From positions 1 through 64,000 of the forward strand of contig JBPCXR010000046.1 of assembly GCA_051027215.1 (NCBI GenBank): a stretch of 64,000 nucleotides of DNA, read 5' to 3'. This DNA comes from CALHVX01 sp051027215. GTDB lineage: Bacteria; Pseudomonadota; Gammaproteobacteria; Pseudomonadales; Azotimanducaceae. The notes under the pieces were generated by a model. The model was not told where the DNA came from, did not search any database, and worked only from the letters and a program-made list of their open reading frames with translations. The position numbers were made by a program, and so were the translations under genes. This document shows, one piece after another, positions 18,834 through 28,647 of the stretch. Each line of letters opens with the position of its first letter. Positions within the stretch are counted from its first letter, which is position 1.

Positions 18834-19586
18834 ATGTCCTCGACCAGCGTTAGCGCCGCCGTGCTCATCATCGGCAACGAAATTCTTTCTGGACGAACCC
18901 AGGACAGCAATCTCAATCACATCGCCACTACCGTGGGCGCCTGGGGTATCCAGGTACGCGAAGCCCGAGTGGTAGCTGACGTTGAACGAGAAATCGTCGA
19001 GGCGGTAAACGCGCTAGGTGAACGCTATGACTACGTATTCACTACTGGCGGCATCGGCCCGACCCACGACGATATTACCGCCGTCTGCGTCGCCAAAGCC
19101 TTTGACTTGCCGGTGATCGAACACCCGCAGATTTCCGAGCGAATTCAATCACGGCCTGCCGCACCTGACATCATGCGCAGCCGCTTGCTCATGGCTCGAG
19201 TACCCGAGGGTGCGAGCCTCATCGACAATCCGACCGGTGGACCCCAAGGGTTTTGCATCGGCAACGTTTACGTCATGGCCGGCATCCCCAGAGTTATGCA
19301 GGCCATGCTCAGTACCTTGGATGGCAAACTGCAACGCGGGGTAGTGATGCTTAGTCGCTCTGTGTCGGCCTACCTTGGCGAAAGCCAGGTGTCCGAAGCC
19401 CTGGCTGCCATTCAAGAGACACACCAAAGCGTGGATATAGGTAGCTACCCGTTCGCCCGTGATGATCGCTACGGCACGTCTTTGGTCGTTCGAGGCAGTG
19501 ATCCAGCGCTGCTGGATCAAATTCTGACTGAGCTGGAAAACATGATCCGTAGCGCAGGAGAAACACCGTTTGATCAGGTCCGCTAA
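18834..19586 (+). CDS. CinA N-domain/molybdopterin-binding-like protein
   Basis: About 250 residues with a MoCF-biosynthesis (MogA/MoeA-like) domain: LIIGNEILSGRTQDSN, VNALGERYDYVFTTGGIGPTHDD and NPTGGPQGFCIGNVYVMAGIP. This is the N-terminal half of the competence/damage-inducible CinA family; the C-terminal nicotinamide-nucleotide amidase domain is absent. Relatives act on ADP-ribose or NMN-type pyrophosphates or are uncharacterised. ATG 18834 begins just before the domain; ATG 18765 would add 23 residues with no conserved sequence. It overlaps the TraB-like gene downstream by 17 nt. Confidence 0.82.
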   Translation: MSSTSVSAAVLIIGNEILSGRTQDSNLNHIATTVGAWGIQVREARVVADVEREIVEAVNALGERYDYVFTTGGIGPTHDDITAVCVAKAFDLPVIEHPQISERIQSRPAAPDIMRSRLLMARVPEGASLIDNPTGGPQGFCIGNVYVMAGIPRVMQAMLSTLDGKLQRGVVMLSRSVSAYLGESQVSEALAAIQETHQSVDIGSYPFARDDRYGTSLVVRGSDPALLDQILTELENMIRSAGETPFDQVR

Positions 19587-20724
19587 CTCGTCACGATACT
19601 CGTGTATTCGCTGGTGCTTACTGCTGTTTGGCTGCGTCGGCAACAGTGCTTGGGCACAGAAACTACCCAGCGGGTACCCGAGTGCGCCAGGCAGCAAGGC
19701 CGTAGCCATGGTGCCTGGTCAAACACACACCCAAGCCATGGTCAGCGGCGAGAGCAACGATGTCGCCGCGGCTGCCAACGCTCAAGCTGCCTGTGAAAAG
19801 ACTCGCGAAGACGGCGCTGCTGCTTGCGAGATAATCTGGTTGAACGATGAGCCCATCGCCACTGGCGCAGAGCTCAAAGCGGCCTTACCGAAAAATCCAC
19901 ACCCGCTGTACCTATGGCGCTATCAAGGGGCTAGCGCCACAGTTTATCTGGCGGGATCCATCCATATCCTCAAGCCTTCGCTGTACCCATTGCCGGCGCC
20001 GTTTGAAGCCGCATTCGATGCCGCCGAGCGCTTGGTTGTGGAGGTCAATGTCGGAGCCTACGATCCCGTCGAGGTGCAAAAGGCAACGCTATCGCGAGCT
20101 CTGCTGCCTGGTGATAAAACCTTGAAGGGGCAGTTGTCCGAGGAGACCTTTGGCGCTACCAAAGAAGCATTGGCAAAGCACGGGATAGACATAGAGCTAC
20201 TGAACCGCGGGAAGCCGGCCATGGTCATGCAGCAACTAATCCTGGCCCGGTTGATGGCGCTTGGCTATCCACCAACGACGGGCGTTGAACAGCATTTCCT
20301 GGCTCGCAGCGGCAGCCGCGAAGTACAAGAACTGGAGTCTTTAGAGGCGCAACTGGACCTGCTGTTCAATCAACCCCTGGAGCTACAGCGGCAGTTGCTG
20401 ATTGACACGCTGGCCCAAGCAGATGATGTAGACGAACTCATGAGCAATATGGTCAGTGCCTGGCTCAGCGGTGATGACAGCCAGCTGCTGGCGCTATTCG
20501 AACAGCAAACGGGTGAATCGGCCCAAGCCAAAGCGTTCAACGAGCAGCTGCTAGACGAGCGCAACAAGCAGATGGTGCAGAAAATCAAGGGCTATCTAGC
20601 CGGTGATGGTATCTCCATGATCATCATCGGCGCCGCTCATTACGTAGGGCAAGCGGGCATCATCGCCTTGCTCGAGAAAGAGGGCATACGTGGGCAGCGC
20701 ATACGTTCTGACGCTGCGCTGTAA
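19570..20724 (+). CDS. TraB/GumN family protein
   Basis: A 384-residue secreted protein of the TraB/GumN (TIKI-like) family. A signal peptide ends near NSAWAQ. The two GxxH-type motifs of the family are present: LAGSIHILKPSLYPLP near residue 133 and IIIGAAHYVGQAGII near the C-terminus. Related eukaryotic TIKI proteins are metalloproteases; bacterial function is uncertain. The start is TTG at 19570 with AGGAG 9 nt upstream, inside the end of the CinA-like gene. After the signal peptide there is a low-complexity stretch that may be a linker. Confidence 0.83.
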   Translation: MIRSANSSRYSCIRWCLLLFGCVGNSAWAQKLPSGYPSAPGSKAVAMVPGQTHTQAMVSGESNDVAAAANAQAACEKTREDGAAACEIIWLNDEPIATGAELKAALPKNPHPLYLWRYQGASATVYLAGSIHILKPSLYPLPAPFEAAFDAAERLVVEVNVGAYDPVEVQKATLSRALLPGDKTLKGQLSEETFGATKEALAKHGIDIELLNRGKPAMVMQQLILARLMALGYPPTTGVEQHFLARSGSREVQELESLEAQLDLLFNQPLELQRQLLIDTLAQADDVDELMSNMVSAWLSGDDSQLLALFEQQTGESAQAKAFNEQLLDERNKQMVQKIKGYLAGDGISMIIIGAAHYVGQAGIIALLEKEGIRGQRIRSDAAL

Positions 20725-20762
20725 GATTAGCCGGCATCACACGAACAACAGGAGCAGGGAAT

Positions 20763-21479
20763 ATGAAATTCAGCAGCAAGCGCGCAATCGTTCTGGGTGG
20801 CAGCTCTGGCATCGGCCTGGCCACCGCCCAAGCGCTGTTGGACGAAGGAGCCGAAGTAATCATCGGCGGGCGGGATGCAGCACGATTGCGTGACGCTGCT
20901 GCACAGCTGGGAGAGCGCTGCATCACCGAAAGTATAGATGTACTCGACGTTGCCGCGCTTGGTGAACTGTTCGAGCGTCACAGCAGCGCCAACATTCTCG
21001 TTAATGCCGCCACCGGTGGCGAGCGGGCCGTTGGCCCATTTAAGGATATGTCCCTCGCGGGTTTTCAAGGATCGTTTCGCAAGCTCTGGGGCTACACCAA
21101 TTCTGTGCACGCGGCGCTTCCACACCTGGCTGAAGATGCCGCCATTGTGCTCGTCGGTGGTGCTCCAGCGCGCAAGTGCCCCCCGGGATATTCCGCCATT
21201 TCCACGGTGGGCAACGCCGTAGAGGGCTTCTGTCGGGCGATTGCTGTCGAAATTGCGCCCCGGCGCATCAACGTTGTTGCGCCGGGTGTCATCGACACCC
21301 CGATGTTTCCCGTTCAAGGCGAAGACCGGCAAAAGTTTTTGGCCGGAGCAACGTCCAACTATTTGATCAATCGTCCAGGGCGGGCGGAGGAAGTCGCTGA
21401 CGCAGTACTCTTTACCTTGGGCAACGGTTTCGTTACCGGTACCACAATCGATGTCGAGGGTGGCTCGCTCCTCCCCTAA
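20763..21479 (+). CDS. short-chain dehydrogenase-like protein, atypical active site
   Basis: A 238-residue Rossmann-fold SDR. The cofactor-binding glycine motif is VLGGSSGIGLATAQALL, and INVVAPGVIDTPMF is the usual C-terminal block. The catalytic YxxxK motif is replaced: GYSAISTVGNAVEGF has Ser where Lys is expected, and no serine sits at the usual position upstream (VGGAPARKCPPGY). It may not be a normal dehydrogenase, or may use other residues. Spaced 38 nt after the TraB-like gene with a good AGGAG upstream. It ends in a 4-nt convergent overlap with the POT gene. Confidence 0.85.
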   Translation: MKFSSKRAIVLGGSSGIGLATAQALLDEGAEVIIGGRDAARLRDAAAQLGERCITESIDVLDVAALGELFERHSSANILVNAATGGERAVGPFKDMSLAGFQGSFRKLWGYTNSVHAALPHLAEDAAIVLVGGAPARKCPPGYSAISTVGNAVEGFCRAIAVEIAPRRINVVAPGVIDTPMFPVQGEDRQKFLAGATSNYLINRPGRAEEVADAVLFTLGNGFVTGTTIDVEGGSLLP

Positions 21480-23113
21480 CGGGGCCGTTCGCCAGAACCG
21501 GCCTCAGCCGAGTCGCGTTGTGCTAGGGCACTCAAATCGTCCTGCGCGCCTGATCTTGGGCGTGACTCGTGGGTTAGCTTGTTAATCGACGGTGAGAGCA
21601 ACAACACCAGCGCTCCGATAACCGCGGCTATCTGGGCCACCAGTAGGAACGTCTCGGAATAAATGCCGAGTGAATCACTGGCTAGCGCCGCAGCGCCCTC
21701 CTCCACGCTGGCCATCTGTGCAATCAGCCCAGCAACATAGTGCGAAACCGAAGAGCTCAGAAACCACACACCCATCATCAGGCCTACCACTCGAGGAACA
21801 GACAATCTCGTCACCATAGCCAGCCCGACGGGTGACAAGCACAGCTCGCCCGTGGTGTGCAAAAAGTAGGCTAGAACCAGCCACAACAAAGCCACTTGGC
21901 CATCGCTGCCGGCGAGGGAGGCACCGTAAACTAGGGCGAAGAAACCGAGACCAACCTGCAGCACCGCAAGCCCAAACTTCATCGGCGTTGAGACGGTCAG
22001 CCCACGCCGAGCGAGTGCGGGCCAGAGCAGCGCAAACAGCGGCGCCAACAAAATGATGAACAACGGGTTCAGCGATTGCAGCTGAGACGCCTTGATCTGC
22101 AGTCCGAATAGCTGGCGATCGACGTTGCGATCCGCGAACAGGTTGAGAGAACTGCCGGCCTGTTCAAACAAAGACCAGAACACCACAGAGATTGCGATCA
22201 GAATGAGCACCGCCAACATTCGATCCCGCTCCACTTTGTTCTCGCGCATGAGCGAAAACCACATCACTCCCAGGACCACCGCCCCTGAGGTAGCGCTCAG
22301 CAGGGTTCCGACCACTTGCTGATGCTGAACCAGCTGCCAGACTCCGACTACTGCCAGCAGCGAACCCAGGTAAATCGCTACGTCAGAGCGTAGCAGCGTC
22401 GTCCGTGCCTGGCCGCTGACGACTTCATCCGGCGCGCGGCCAGCACTACCCAACAAGTGGCTGCCACGGACGAAAGTAATGAGTCCAATGAACATGCCGA
22501 CGCCTGCGGCACCGAACCCGTAAGCCCAGCCATAAGTTTCGCCTAAGTAACCACAAACTAGCGAAGCGGTCATCGCGCCGAGGTTGATCCCCATGTAGAA
22601 CAAGGTAAAGCCGCTGTCTCGACGCTCGTCTTCCGGCCCATAGAGCTGCCCAACAATGCTCGAGATGCTGGGTTTCAACAAACCCACACCAACAATGATG
22701 AACGCCAGCGATCCGTAGAGCACAGAAAGCGCCAGCTCATCTCGCTGGACTTGGCCCTGGGCATCCAGGGTCGCGGCAAAACCTTCGAAAGCCATGCCCG
22801 CATGACCAACACACAATAGCGCTGCACCGAACACCACAGCGCGCCGAAACCCGAGGTAACGATCAGCGATCAACCCGCCTAACACAGGCGCCAGATATAC
22901 CAAGGCGCCATAGGTCGCATACAGACCAGCGGCATGGGCATCACTAAATAGGAAGTGCTTGGTTAGGTAGAAGACCAGCAACGCCCGCATGCCGTAAAAA
23001 CTGAAGCGCTCCCACATCTCAGCGAAAAACAGCACGTAAAGACCGCGGGGGTGGCCGAACCAAGCTGGTCCTTGGTCGCTGGCTGGTTCTCTGGTAGCCA
23101 AACCTGTGCTCAT
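21476..23113 (-). CDS. POT-family proton-coupled oligopeptide transporter
   Basis: A 545-residue inner-membrane MFS transporter of the POT/PTR2 family, which imports di- and tripeptides with protons. Signatures are FAEMWERFSFYGMRALL (ExxER motif, first helix) and FTLFYMGINLGAMTASL in helix 5, with about 12-14 hydrophobic segments. It starts 3 nt after the stop of the GH3 glycosidase gene, which itself overlaps glnS, so the three are likely co-transcribed. The pairing with a glycosidase raises the possibility that the substrate is a glycoside or glycosylated peptide rather than a plain peptide. Confidence 0.92.
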   Translation of the reverse strand: MSTGLATREPASDQGPAWFGHPRGLYVLFFAEMWERFSFYGMRALLVFYLTKHFLFSDAHAAGLYATYGALVYLAPVLGGLIADRYLGFRRAVVFGAALLCVGHAGMAFEGFAATLDAQGQVQRDELALSVLYGSLAFIIVGVGLLKPSISSIVGQLYGPEDERRDSGFTLFYMGINLGAMTASLVCGYLGETYGWAYGFGAAGVGMFIGLITFVRGSHLLGSAGRAPDEVVSGQARTTLLRSDVAIYLGSLLAVVGVWQLVQHQQVVGTLLSATSGAVVLGVMWFSLMRENKVERDRMLAVLILIAISVVFWSLFEQAGSSLNLFADRNVDRQLFGLQIKASQLQSLNPLFIILLAPLFALLWPALARRGLTVSTPMKFGLAVLQVGLGFFALVYGASLAGSDGQVALLWLVLAYFLHTTGELCLSPVGLAMVTRLSVPRVVGLMMGVWFLSSSVSHYVAGLIAQMASVEEGAAALASDSLGIYSETFLLVAQIAAVIGALVLLLSPSINKLTHESRPRSGAQDDLSALAQRDSAEAGSGERPR

Positions 23114-23116
23114 CGC

Positions 23117-25531
23117 TCAGGTCTCGTGCATGGGATCGGAAGTGACTGCAACCCTGGTCGAAATAATCTGGTGTTGCTGCAGCTGGCGCCGCTCTCCCTC
23201 TAGCAAGACGACCAACTCACTCTTGATGGTCTGGCTACTGGAACCGACACTCAAGCGAATTTCTCCAGGATCAACGACGAAGTCCATATTCTGGTTGTAG
23301 TAAGCAGCCTGAGAGCTATCCAGGTGGAACTGCAAGCGTCGGCGCTCACCCGGTGCCAGCAACACCTTGGCGAACCCAACCAAGGCTTTTTCCGGACGCG
23401 CCACGTCCGCTACTAAATCGCTCAAGTACAGCTGCACCACCTCCGCTGCTGCCCGCTCACCAACGTTGCGCAGCGTTAAGGACACGACGATGACACCGAA
23501 GGTATCCACGGCACTGGGGCCAGCGAGTTCGCCGTACTCGAACTCGCTGTAGCTTAAGCCAAAACCAAAAGGGTACAGCGGCTCGTTCGAGAGATCACTG
23601 TAGCTGCCCAGTGCCATGCTCTTGCCACCACCGCTACGATGGCCGTAGTAGCTCGGCACCTGTCCAACACCCCGAACTAAGGTGATCGGCAATCGGCCGC
23701 TGGGGCTAACATCCCCAAACAATACCTTTGCCAGCGCTGTGCCTGAAGTTTCACCGGGAAGCCAGCATTGCAAAAGACCATTAACGCGTTGAGCGAAGTG
23801 ACTGAGGTCGAAGGCCCGACCACCAAACACCACAACCACGGTTTTGGTACCGGTGGCCAACACCCGATCGATGAGTGCCTCCTGGTGACCGGTTAGGCGT
23901 AGATCAGCAGCGTCGCGAAACTCTCCGCTGGTAGCATCTGCCAACAAACCACTGCGTCCACCGACACAGATCACCGCTACGTCGCTGTTTCGGGCAAGAG
24001 CAACAGCCTCTTTTATTTGCGCTACCTCGTTGCTTTGTTCTGCCTGAATTCCGCAGCCGCGCTGATAGTCAATGCTAACGCGCTCCTCAATCCCTTGGCG
24101 CGGCGTGATCACCTCAACGTAGTACGGGGCAGCCTGAAACGGATCGCCGTCAGCATCGCTTACGCCACTGGTGGGCGCTAGATCTGCGGCCTCATCCTTA
24201 GCCGTGCGAGCGTAGGATATTTCTGCGTGAACCGGATAGTTGTAATCGCCTAGCAACAGCCGCACATCGTCTGCGCTGGGGCCCAACAAGGCGATGCGGG
24301 TGTCTACGGACAATGGCAAAGTGCCATCGTTTTCCAGGAGGACCATTGAAGCTTCGGCGATTTCACAAGCCAGAGCACGTTGTGCTGGCGTTTCAAAGAC
24401 CGCACCCACTGAACCTTCATCAACGTAGGGGGCTTCAAACAGGCCGAGCTCAAACTTGAGGGCTAGCGTTCGCGCAACCGCCTCGTCAATTAGGCTCTCG
24501 AGCTCAGCTTGCGTTTCTGGCTCAGCCAACAGCGTTTCTAGCGGCGCGCCGAAGCAGTCCTGAGCAGGCAACTCGACATCTAAGCCGGCGCGCAAGGCCT
24601 GGGCTCCCGCGGCGCCTTTGTCAGCGGCAGTGCGGTGGTGCCGCATTAACAGCGCGATCGAGTAGTAGTCGGCGACAACAACCCCGGCGAACTTAAGCTC
24701 CTCCCGCAACAGTTGCCGCAAGATGCCCGCAGATCCCGCACAGGGCACACCGTCGACGCTGGTGTAGGCGTTCATGACTGCCGCTAGACGAGCTTCACGG
24801 ATCGCAGCGGCAAAAGGCTCGGCGTACACCTCACGCAGCTGGCGCCCCCCCAACTGCACTGGCGCATGATTCATTCCACCTTCCGACAATCCATAGCCAA
24901 GAAAGTGTTTCGCCGTTGCCGCAACCCCCTCGCAAAGCTTCTCTCCTTGCAGGCCACGTACAAATGCGACGCCCATTCGCCCACACAAGTAAGGGTCTTC
25001 GCCAAAAGTTTCTTCGACCCTTCCCCAACGCGGATCGCGCGCCACATCGAGGACCGGCGCCAACGCCTGGCGAGCGCCCACCGCACGCATTTGCTCGCGC
25101 ACGACCTCCGCCATCTGGCGGATGAGCGGAGGATCAAAAGTCGCAGCTTGACCAATGGCCTGAGGGAACTGAGTTGCGCCACGAGCACAGTAGCCAGCGA
25201 TGGCCTCTTCATGAACGATGGCCGGAATACCGTGTTCGCTGTGCTCGACCAGCACCCGTTGGATGGCGTTGGCAAACGCCGCGCTAGATTCTGGCAACAG
25301 CCCGCTGCTCGCCCCGATCCGAGTCACATGGCCAATGCCGTCGGCCAATTGGCGTTTTGCCTGTGCCTCATCGAACGCACCTTGAGTATGCAGCTTGGAA
25401 GACCAACAGCCGCTGAGTTGCCGCAGCTTCTGCGCCAACGACAAGCGCGGTAGCAGATCGGCAACCCGGGCATCGGTGTCCTCCTGAGGATCTTTGTAGC
25501 GCGGCGAAACGGGTTTCTGCCGACGCGCCAT
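23117..25531 (-). CDS. GH3 beta-glucosidase (cytoplasmic)
   Basis: About 804 residues with the three GH3 parts: a TIM-barrel N-domain (about residues 25-340), an alpha/beta sandwich (about 390-640) and a C-terminal FN3-like domain (about 690-790). The catalytic nucleophile is the Asp in GVVVADYYSI near residue 288; substrate-binding blocks are DPRWGRVEETFGEDP and TAKHFLGYG. These match beta-glucosidases and beta-xylosidases. No signal peptide, so it should act in the cytoplasm on imported glycosides. ATG 25531 overlaps the glnS stop by 1 nt (TGATG). Confidence 0.9.
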   Translation of the reverse strand: MARRQKPVSPRYKDPQEDTDARVADLLPRLSLAQKLRQLSGCWSSKLHTQGAFDEAQAKRQLADGIGHVTRIGASSGLLPESSAAFANAIQRVLVEHSEHGIPAIVHEEAIAGYCARGATQFPQAIGQAATFDPPLIRQMAEVVREQMRAVGARQALAPVLDVARDPRWGRVEETFGEDPYLCGRMGVAFVRGLQGEKLCEGVAATAKHFLGYGLSEGGMNHAPVQLGGRQLREVYAEPFAAAIREARLAAVMNAYTSVDGVPCAGSAGILRQLLREELKFAGVVVADYYSIALLMRHHRTAADKGAAGAQALRAGLDVELPAQDCFGAPLETLLAEPETQAELESLIDEAVARTLALKFELGLFEAPYVDEGSVGAVFETPAQRALACEIAEASMVLLENDGTLPLSVDTRIALLGPSADDVRLLLGDYNYPVHAEISYARTAKDEAADLAPTSGVSDADGDPFQAAPYYVEVITPRQGIEERVSIDYQRGCGIQAEQSNEVAQIKEAVALARNSDVAVICVGGRSGLLADATSGEFRDAADLRLTGHQEALIDRVLATGTKTVVVVFGGRAFDLSHFAQRVNGLLQCWLPGETSGTALAKVLFGDVSPSGRLPITLVRGVGQVPSYYGHRSGGGKSMALGSYSDLSNEPLYPFGFGLSYSEFEYGELAGPSAVDTFGVIVVSLTLRNVGERAAAEVVQLYLSDLVADVARPEKALVGFAKVLLAPGERRRLQFHLDSSQAAYYNQNMDFVVDPGEIRLSVGSSSQTIKSELVVLLEGERRQLQQHQIISTRVAVTSDPMHET

Positions 25532-27159
25532 CAAGGCTTCCAGTTGTCCCGCAAGGTCACCGTTCGATGAAACACATTCGGGTGCACGGCGTCCTTAGCG
25601 TAGTAACCCAAACGTTCGAACTGAAAGCGCGGCGCAGCAGAGCTGATCATCGCCGGCTCAGCTACCGCCCGCAGCTGGCGCAGGGAGTTGGCGTTGAGTA
25701 CCTCGGTGAAATTGTCCGCAGTGGGCGCAGGATCGGTAAACAGGTGCTCATACTCTCGAACGTCGATCTCCACACCCGCCGTTGCGCTGACCCAGTGAAT
25801 CACTCCTTTGGGTTTTAATCCGCTGCTGTCAGAACCGCTTTTTGACGACGGTTCGTAGGTTGCTTTGATTTCTACAACGCGACCATCAGGACCGCTGACG
25901 ACTTCCTCGCAGCGAATGATGTAGGCATACCGCAGTCGCACCAGTGCCCCTGGCGACAAGCGCTTCCACTTCGGTGGGGGCTCGAGCGCGAAATCGTCCC
26001 GTTCGATATAGATCTCTGGGCCAAAAGGTAGCTCTCGCACGCCGAGCTCAGGCTGCTTAGGATGCCAGGGCGCCGTGAGGGTTTCGGCCCCTGCCTCATA
26101 GTTCGTGATGGTGACCTTTAGCGGGTCTATGACTGCCATGCCTCGGGGCGCAGTTGCCTCCATATCCTGACGAATGGAGTACTCCAGAGACTGCAGTTCG
26201 ATCACGTTGTTCTGCTTGGTCACGCCAATACGCCTGCAGAAATCACGAATCGCACCAGGGGTCACGCCACGTCGACGCATGCCCGCAAGGGTTGGCATGC
26301 GCGGATCATCCCAGCCAGAAACATGACCTTCATCGACCAGCCGGTGCAGCAGGCGTTTGCTCATCACCGTATATTCAAGGCCCAAGCGGGAAAACTCGAT
26401 TTGCGGTGGATGCCAGTTGGCGCTGATGTTGTGTAACACCCAGTCATACAATGGCCGGTGATCTTCAAACTCCAACGTGCATAGCGAGTGGGTTATACCC
26501 TCCAGAGCATCGCAAATGCAGTGGGTGTAGTCGTACAAAGGATAGATCGGCCACTCATCGCCGGTACGCTGATGGGTAACCTTGCGAATCCGATACAACA
26601 CTGGGTCACGCAGGTTCAAGTTCGGGGAAGCCATATCGATCTTGGCGCGCAACACCATCTCGCCGTCGGCAAAGTCGCCGGCTCGCATGCGTTCGAACAG
26701 GTCGCGGTTTTCCGCGACGCCGCGATCGCGATAGGGGCTGTTGCGTCCGGGCTCAGTAAGGGTGCCACGAGAGCCTCGTATCTCTTCGCCGCTCAGCGCG
26801 CATACGTAGGCCTTACCAGCATCGATCAATTCCAGGGCGAAACCGTAGAGCGCTGGAAAGTAATCCGAGGCATAAGTCAGCCGATCTCCCCAATCGAATC
26901 CAAGCCAGGCAACATCCTTGGTAATCGCCTCGACAAAGGTCTGGTCTTCTTTCAATGGGTTGGTATCGTCGAAACGCAAATAGGTGAGCCCTCCTTGCTC
27001 CGCGGCGACGCCAAAATTCAAGCAGATGCTCTTCGCATGCCCAATGTGCAAATAGCCATTGGGTTCTGGGGGAAAGCGCGTCACAACAGCGCTGACCTTG
27101 TTGTTAGACAGATCATCAGCAATGCGCTGACGAATAAAATCAACCGGGTCGTTACTCAC
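25531..27159 (-). CDS. glnS: glutaminyl-tRNA synthetase
   Basis: A 542-residue class I aminoacyl-tRNA synthetase that charges tRNA-Gln, of usual length. The nucleotide-binding motifs are YLHIGHAKS near residue 38 and VMSKRLL near residue 260. TRFPPEPNGYLHIGH at the N-terminus and the C-terminal anticodon-binding beta-barrels (VAVIDPLKVTITNYEAG-like, DFALEPPPKWKRLSPG) are typical of GlnRS rather than GluRS. First gene of a three-gene unit with the GH3 glycosidase and the POT transporter. Confidence 0.97.
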   Translation of the reverse strand: MSNDPVDFIRQRIADDLSNNKVSAVVTRFPPEPNGYLHIGHAKSICLNFGVAAEQGGLTYLRFDDTNPLKEDQTFVEAITKDVAWLGFDWGDRLTYASDYFPALYGFALELIDAGKAYVCALSGEEIRGSRGTLTEPGRNSPYRDRGVAENRDLFERMRAGDFADGEMVLRAKIDMASPNLNLRDPVLYRIRKVTHQRTGDEWPIYPLYDYTHCICDALEGITHSLCTLEFEDHRPLYDWVLHNISANWHPPQIEFSRLGLEYTVMSKRLLHRLVDEGHVSGWDDPRMPTLAGMRRRGVTPGAIRDFCRRIGVTKQNNVIELQSLEYSIRQDMEATAPRGMAVIDPLKVTITNYEAGAETLTAPWHPKQPELGVRELPFGPEIYIERDDFALEPPPKWKRLSPGALVRLRYAYIIRCEEVVSGPDGRVVEIKATYEPSSKSGSDSSGLKPKGVIHWVSATAGVEIDVREYEHLFTDPAPTADNFTEVLNANSLRQLRAVAEPAMISSAAPRFQFERLGYYAKDAVHPNVFHRTVTLRDNWKP

Positions 27160-27252
27160 GAATCACTCACGGACAGCCAAGGCAACAGGCGCGGAGTTTA
27201 GCCCAAGGCGCGCTACAATGGGCTGCACCCTATATCTGGCGCTTCTGACCCC

Positions 27253-28647
27253 GTGATCCTCCGCACTCTCATTGGCCTCCTCGCCACCTGCCTGATCGCT
27301 GCGGCGCTGTGGTGGGCGCTGTCTGCGGCCGATCCCATAGTGCAAACAGCCCGCAGCCTGCAAGGAGAACGCTGGTACCGACTGACGATGGCGCAGCGCG
27401 GAGTCGGCTACTACCGCTCAAGGTCCGCCCGAGGCAGTCGAGGGGAGCACGAGTTCCATACCGAGCTGCGCTTCGCGCTCGCCAAAGACCAACCAGTAAC
27501 CGTCACGGAGTCTTACGTCTTTGCCGCCAGCCCGCCCTTTTCCCTAAACAGCGCTGCTCATAGCGTGCAGCGCAGCTCTGGCACCGCAACGGTAACCATT
27601 GAGCGCCAGGCGCAGGGCCTAGTCGCTCGTCGAACCGAGACTGACAGCGATGCTGAAACAGCGCAACCAGAACAACCCTTAGAATGGCAATACTCACTAG
27701 CAGACTATTTGGCCTTTGAGTCCTGGATTCGCACCAAGTCCCCTGGTCCCGGGGCAAGTGTGAGCGTGATCAGCCCTAACCTCGACACACTGGCTCTGGG
27801 CAATGACGTCTTCGAATTGGTTAGCAGCGACACCAAGGGCTACCGCGTGCGTAAGCGCTCCTTGCTCGACGACACCATCATCGAGCTGGACCGCAATCTG
27901 GTCCCTGTGCGTTTCGAGTTAGCCGGCGTCTTCGATCTGCAACGCAGCAGCCAAGCAGAGGCGCTCAGTGCCCGCACGCCACTGCAAAAATCCAGCTACC
28001 GGCTCCCACTGAATGAGCCGTTGCGGCAACCCCAGGAACTACGTCAGTTGGTTTTGCGCGTGGATGGCGCCGATGCTCACGAGTTTCCTGAGGTGCTGGT
28101 GCTAAACGCCAACCCCGTGGTGCCAGCGACCAGCGATGACTACCTCAGCACCAGCATGGACCATCCAGTTAACCATCCTCGCTTACGCGAAGTTCTAGCG
28201 CGCTTGAATTTGAAAGATCTGAGCCCAGATGCGCAAGTGCAGCGGCTATTGCGACATGTACATCGATTTCTGACCTATGACGACAGCGTAACTGCCCGTA
28301 GGGTCATTGAATTATTGGATAAGCCCAGCGGCGACTGTACCGAGTACGCCGACCTGTTCACCACCCTCGCCCGCGCTGCGGGACTACCTGCTCGAACAAT
28401 CATCGGCATGGCCTACAGTGATGACCCGGATCCCGCACTGGCATTTCACGCCTGGAATCAGGTGCAGGTCAACGGGGTCTGGGAAGCCGTGGATCCAACT
28501 TGGAATCAGCGTCAGGTAGATGCCACACACTGGCCTCTGCCAAGCAGCGAACGCCGGGCCATGCTGCTGCTAACGGGTCAAATTGACGTCCAGCTCCAAG
28601 TTGTTAGCACCGATTACGCTTGGCCATCGGCGGTGCCTGCTGGCTAA
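27253..28647 (+). CDS. membrane-anchored transglutaminase-like protein
   Basis: A 464-residue protein with an N-terminal membrane anchor (LIGLLATCLIAAALWW) and a C-terminal transglutaminase/protease-like domain. The catalytic triad is visible: Cys near 362 in SGDCTEYADLF, His near 399 in AFHAWNQV and Asp near 414 in AVDPTWNQ. The middle region is beta-rich and probably periplasmic. Bacterial members are usually uncharacterised proteases or amidases. The start is GTG at 27253. A possible -10 element TACAAT lies at 27214. It overlaps the convergent tesB by 4 nt. Confidence 0.85.
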   Translation: MILRTLIGLLATCLIAAALWWALSAADPIVQTARSLQGERWYRLTMAQRGVGYYRSRSARGSRGEHEFHTELRFALAKDQPVTVTESYVFAASPPFSLNSAAHSVQRSSGTATVTIERQAQGLVARRTETDSDAETAQPEQPLEWQYSLADYLAFESWIRTKSPGPGASVSVISPNLDTLALGNDVFELVSSDTKGYRVRKRSLLDDTIIELDRNLVPVRFELAGVFDLQRSSQAEALSARTPLQKSSYRLPLNEPLRQPQELRQLVLRVDGADAHEFPEVLVLNANPVVPATSDDYLSTSMDHPVNHPRLREVLARLNLKDLSPDAQVQRLLRHVHRFLTYDDSVTARRVIELLDKPSGDCTEYADLFTTLARAAGLPARTIIGMAYSDDPDPALAFHAWNQVQVNGVWEAVDPTWNQRQVDATHWPLPSSERRAMLLLTGQIDVQLQVVSTDYAWPSAVPAG

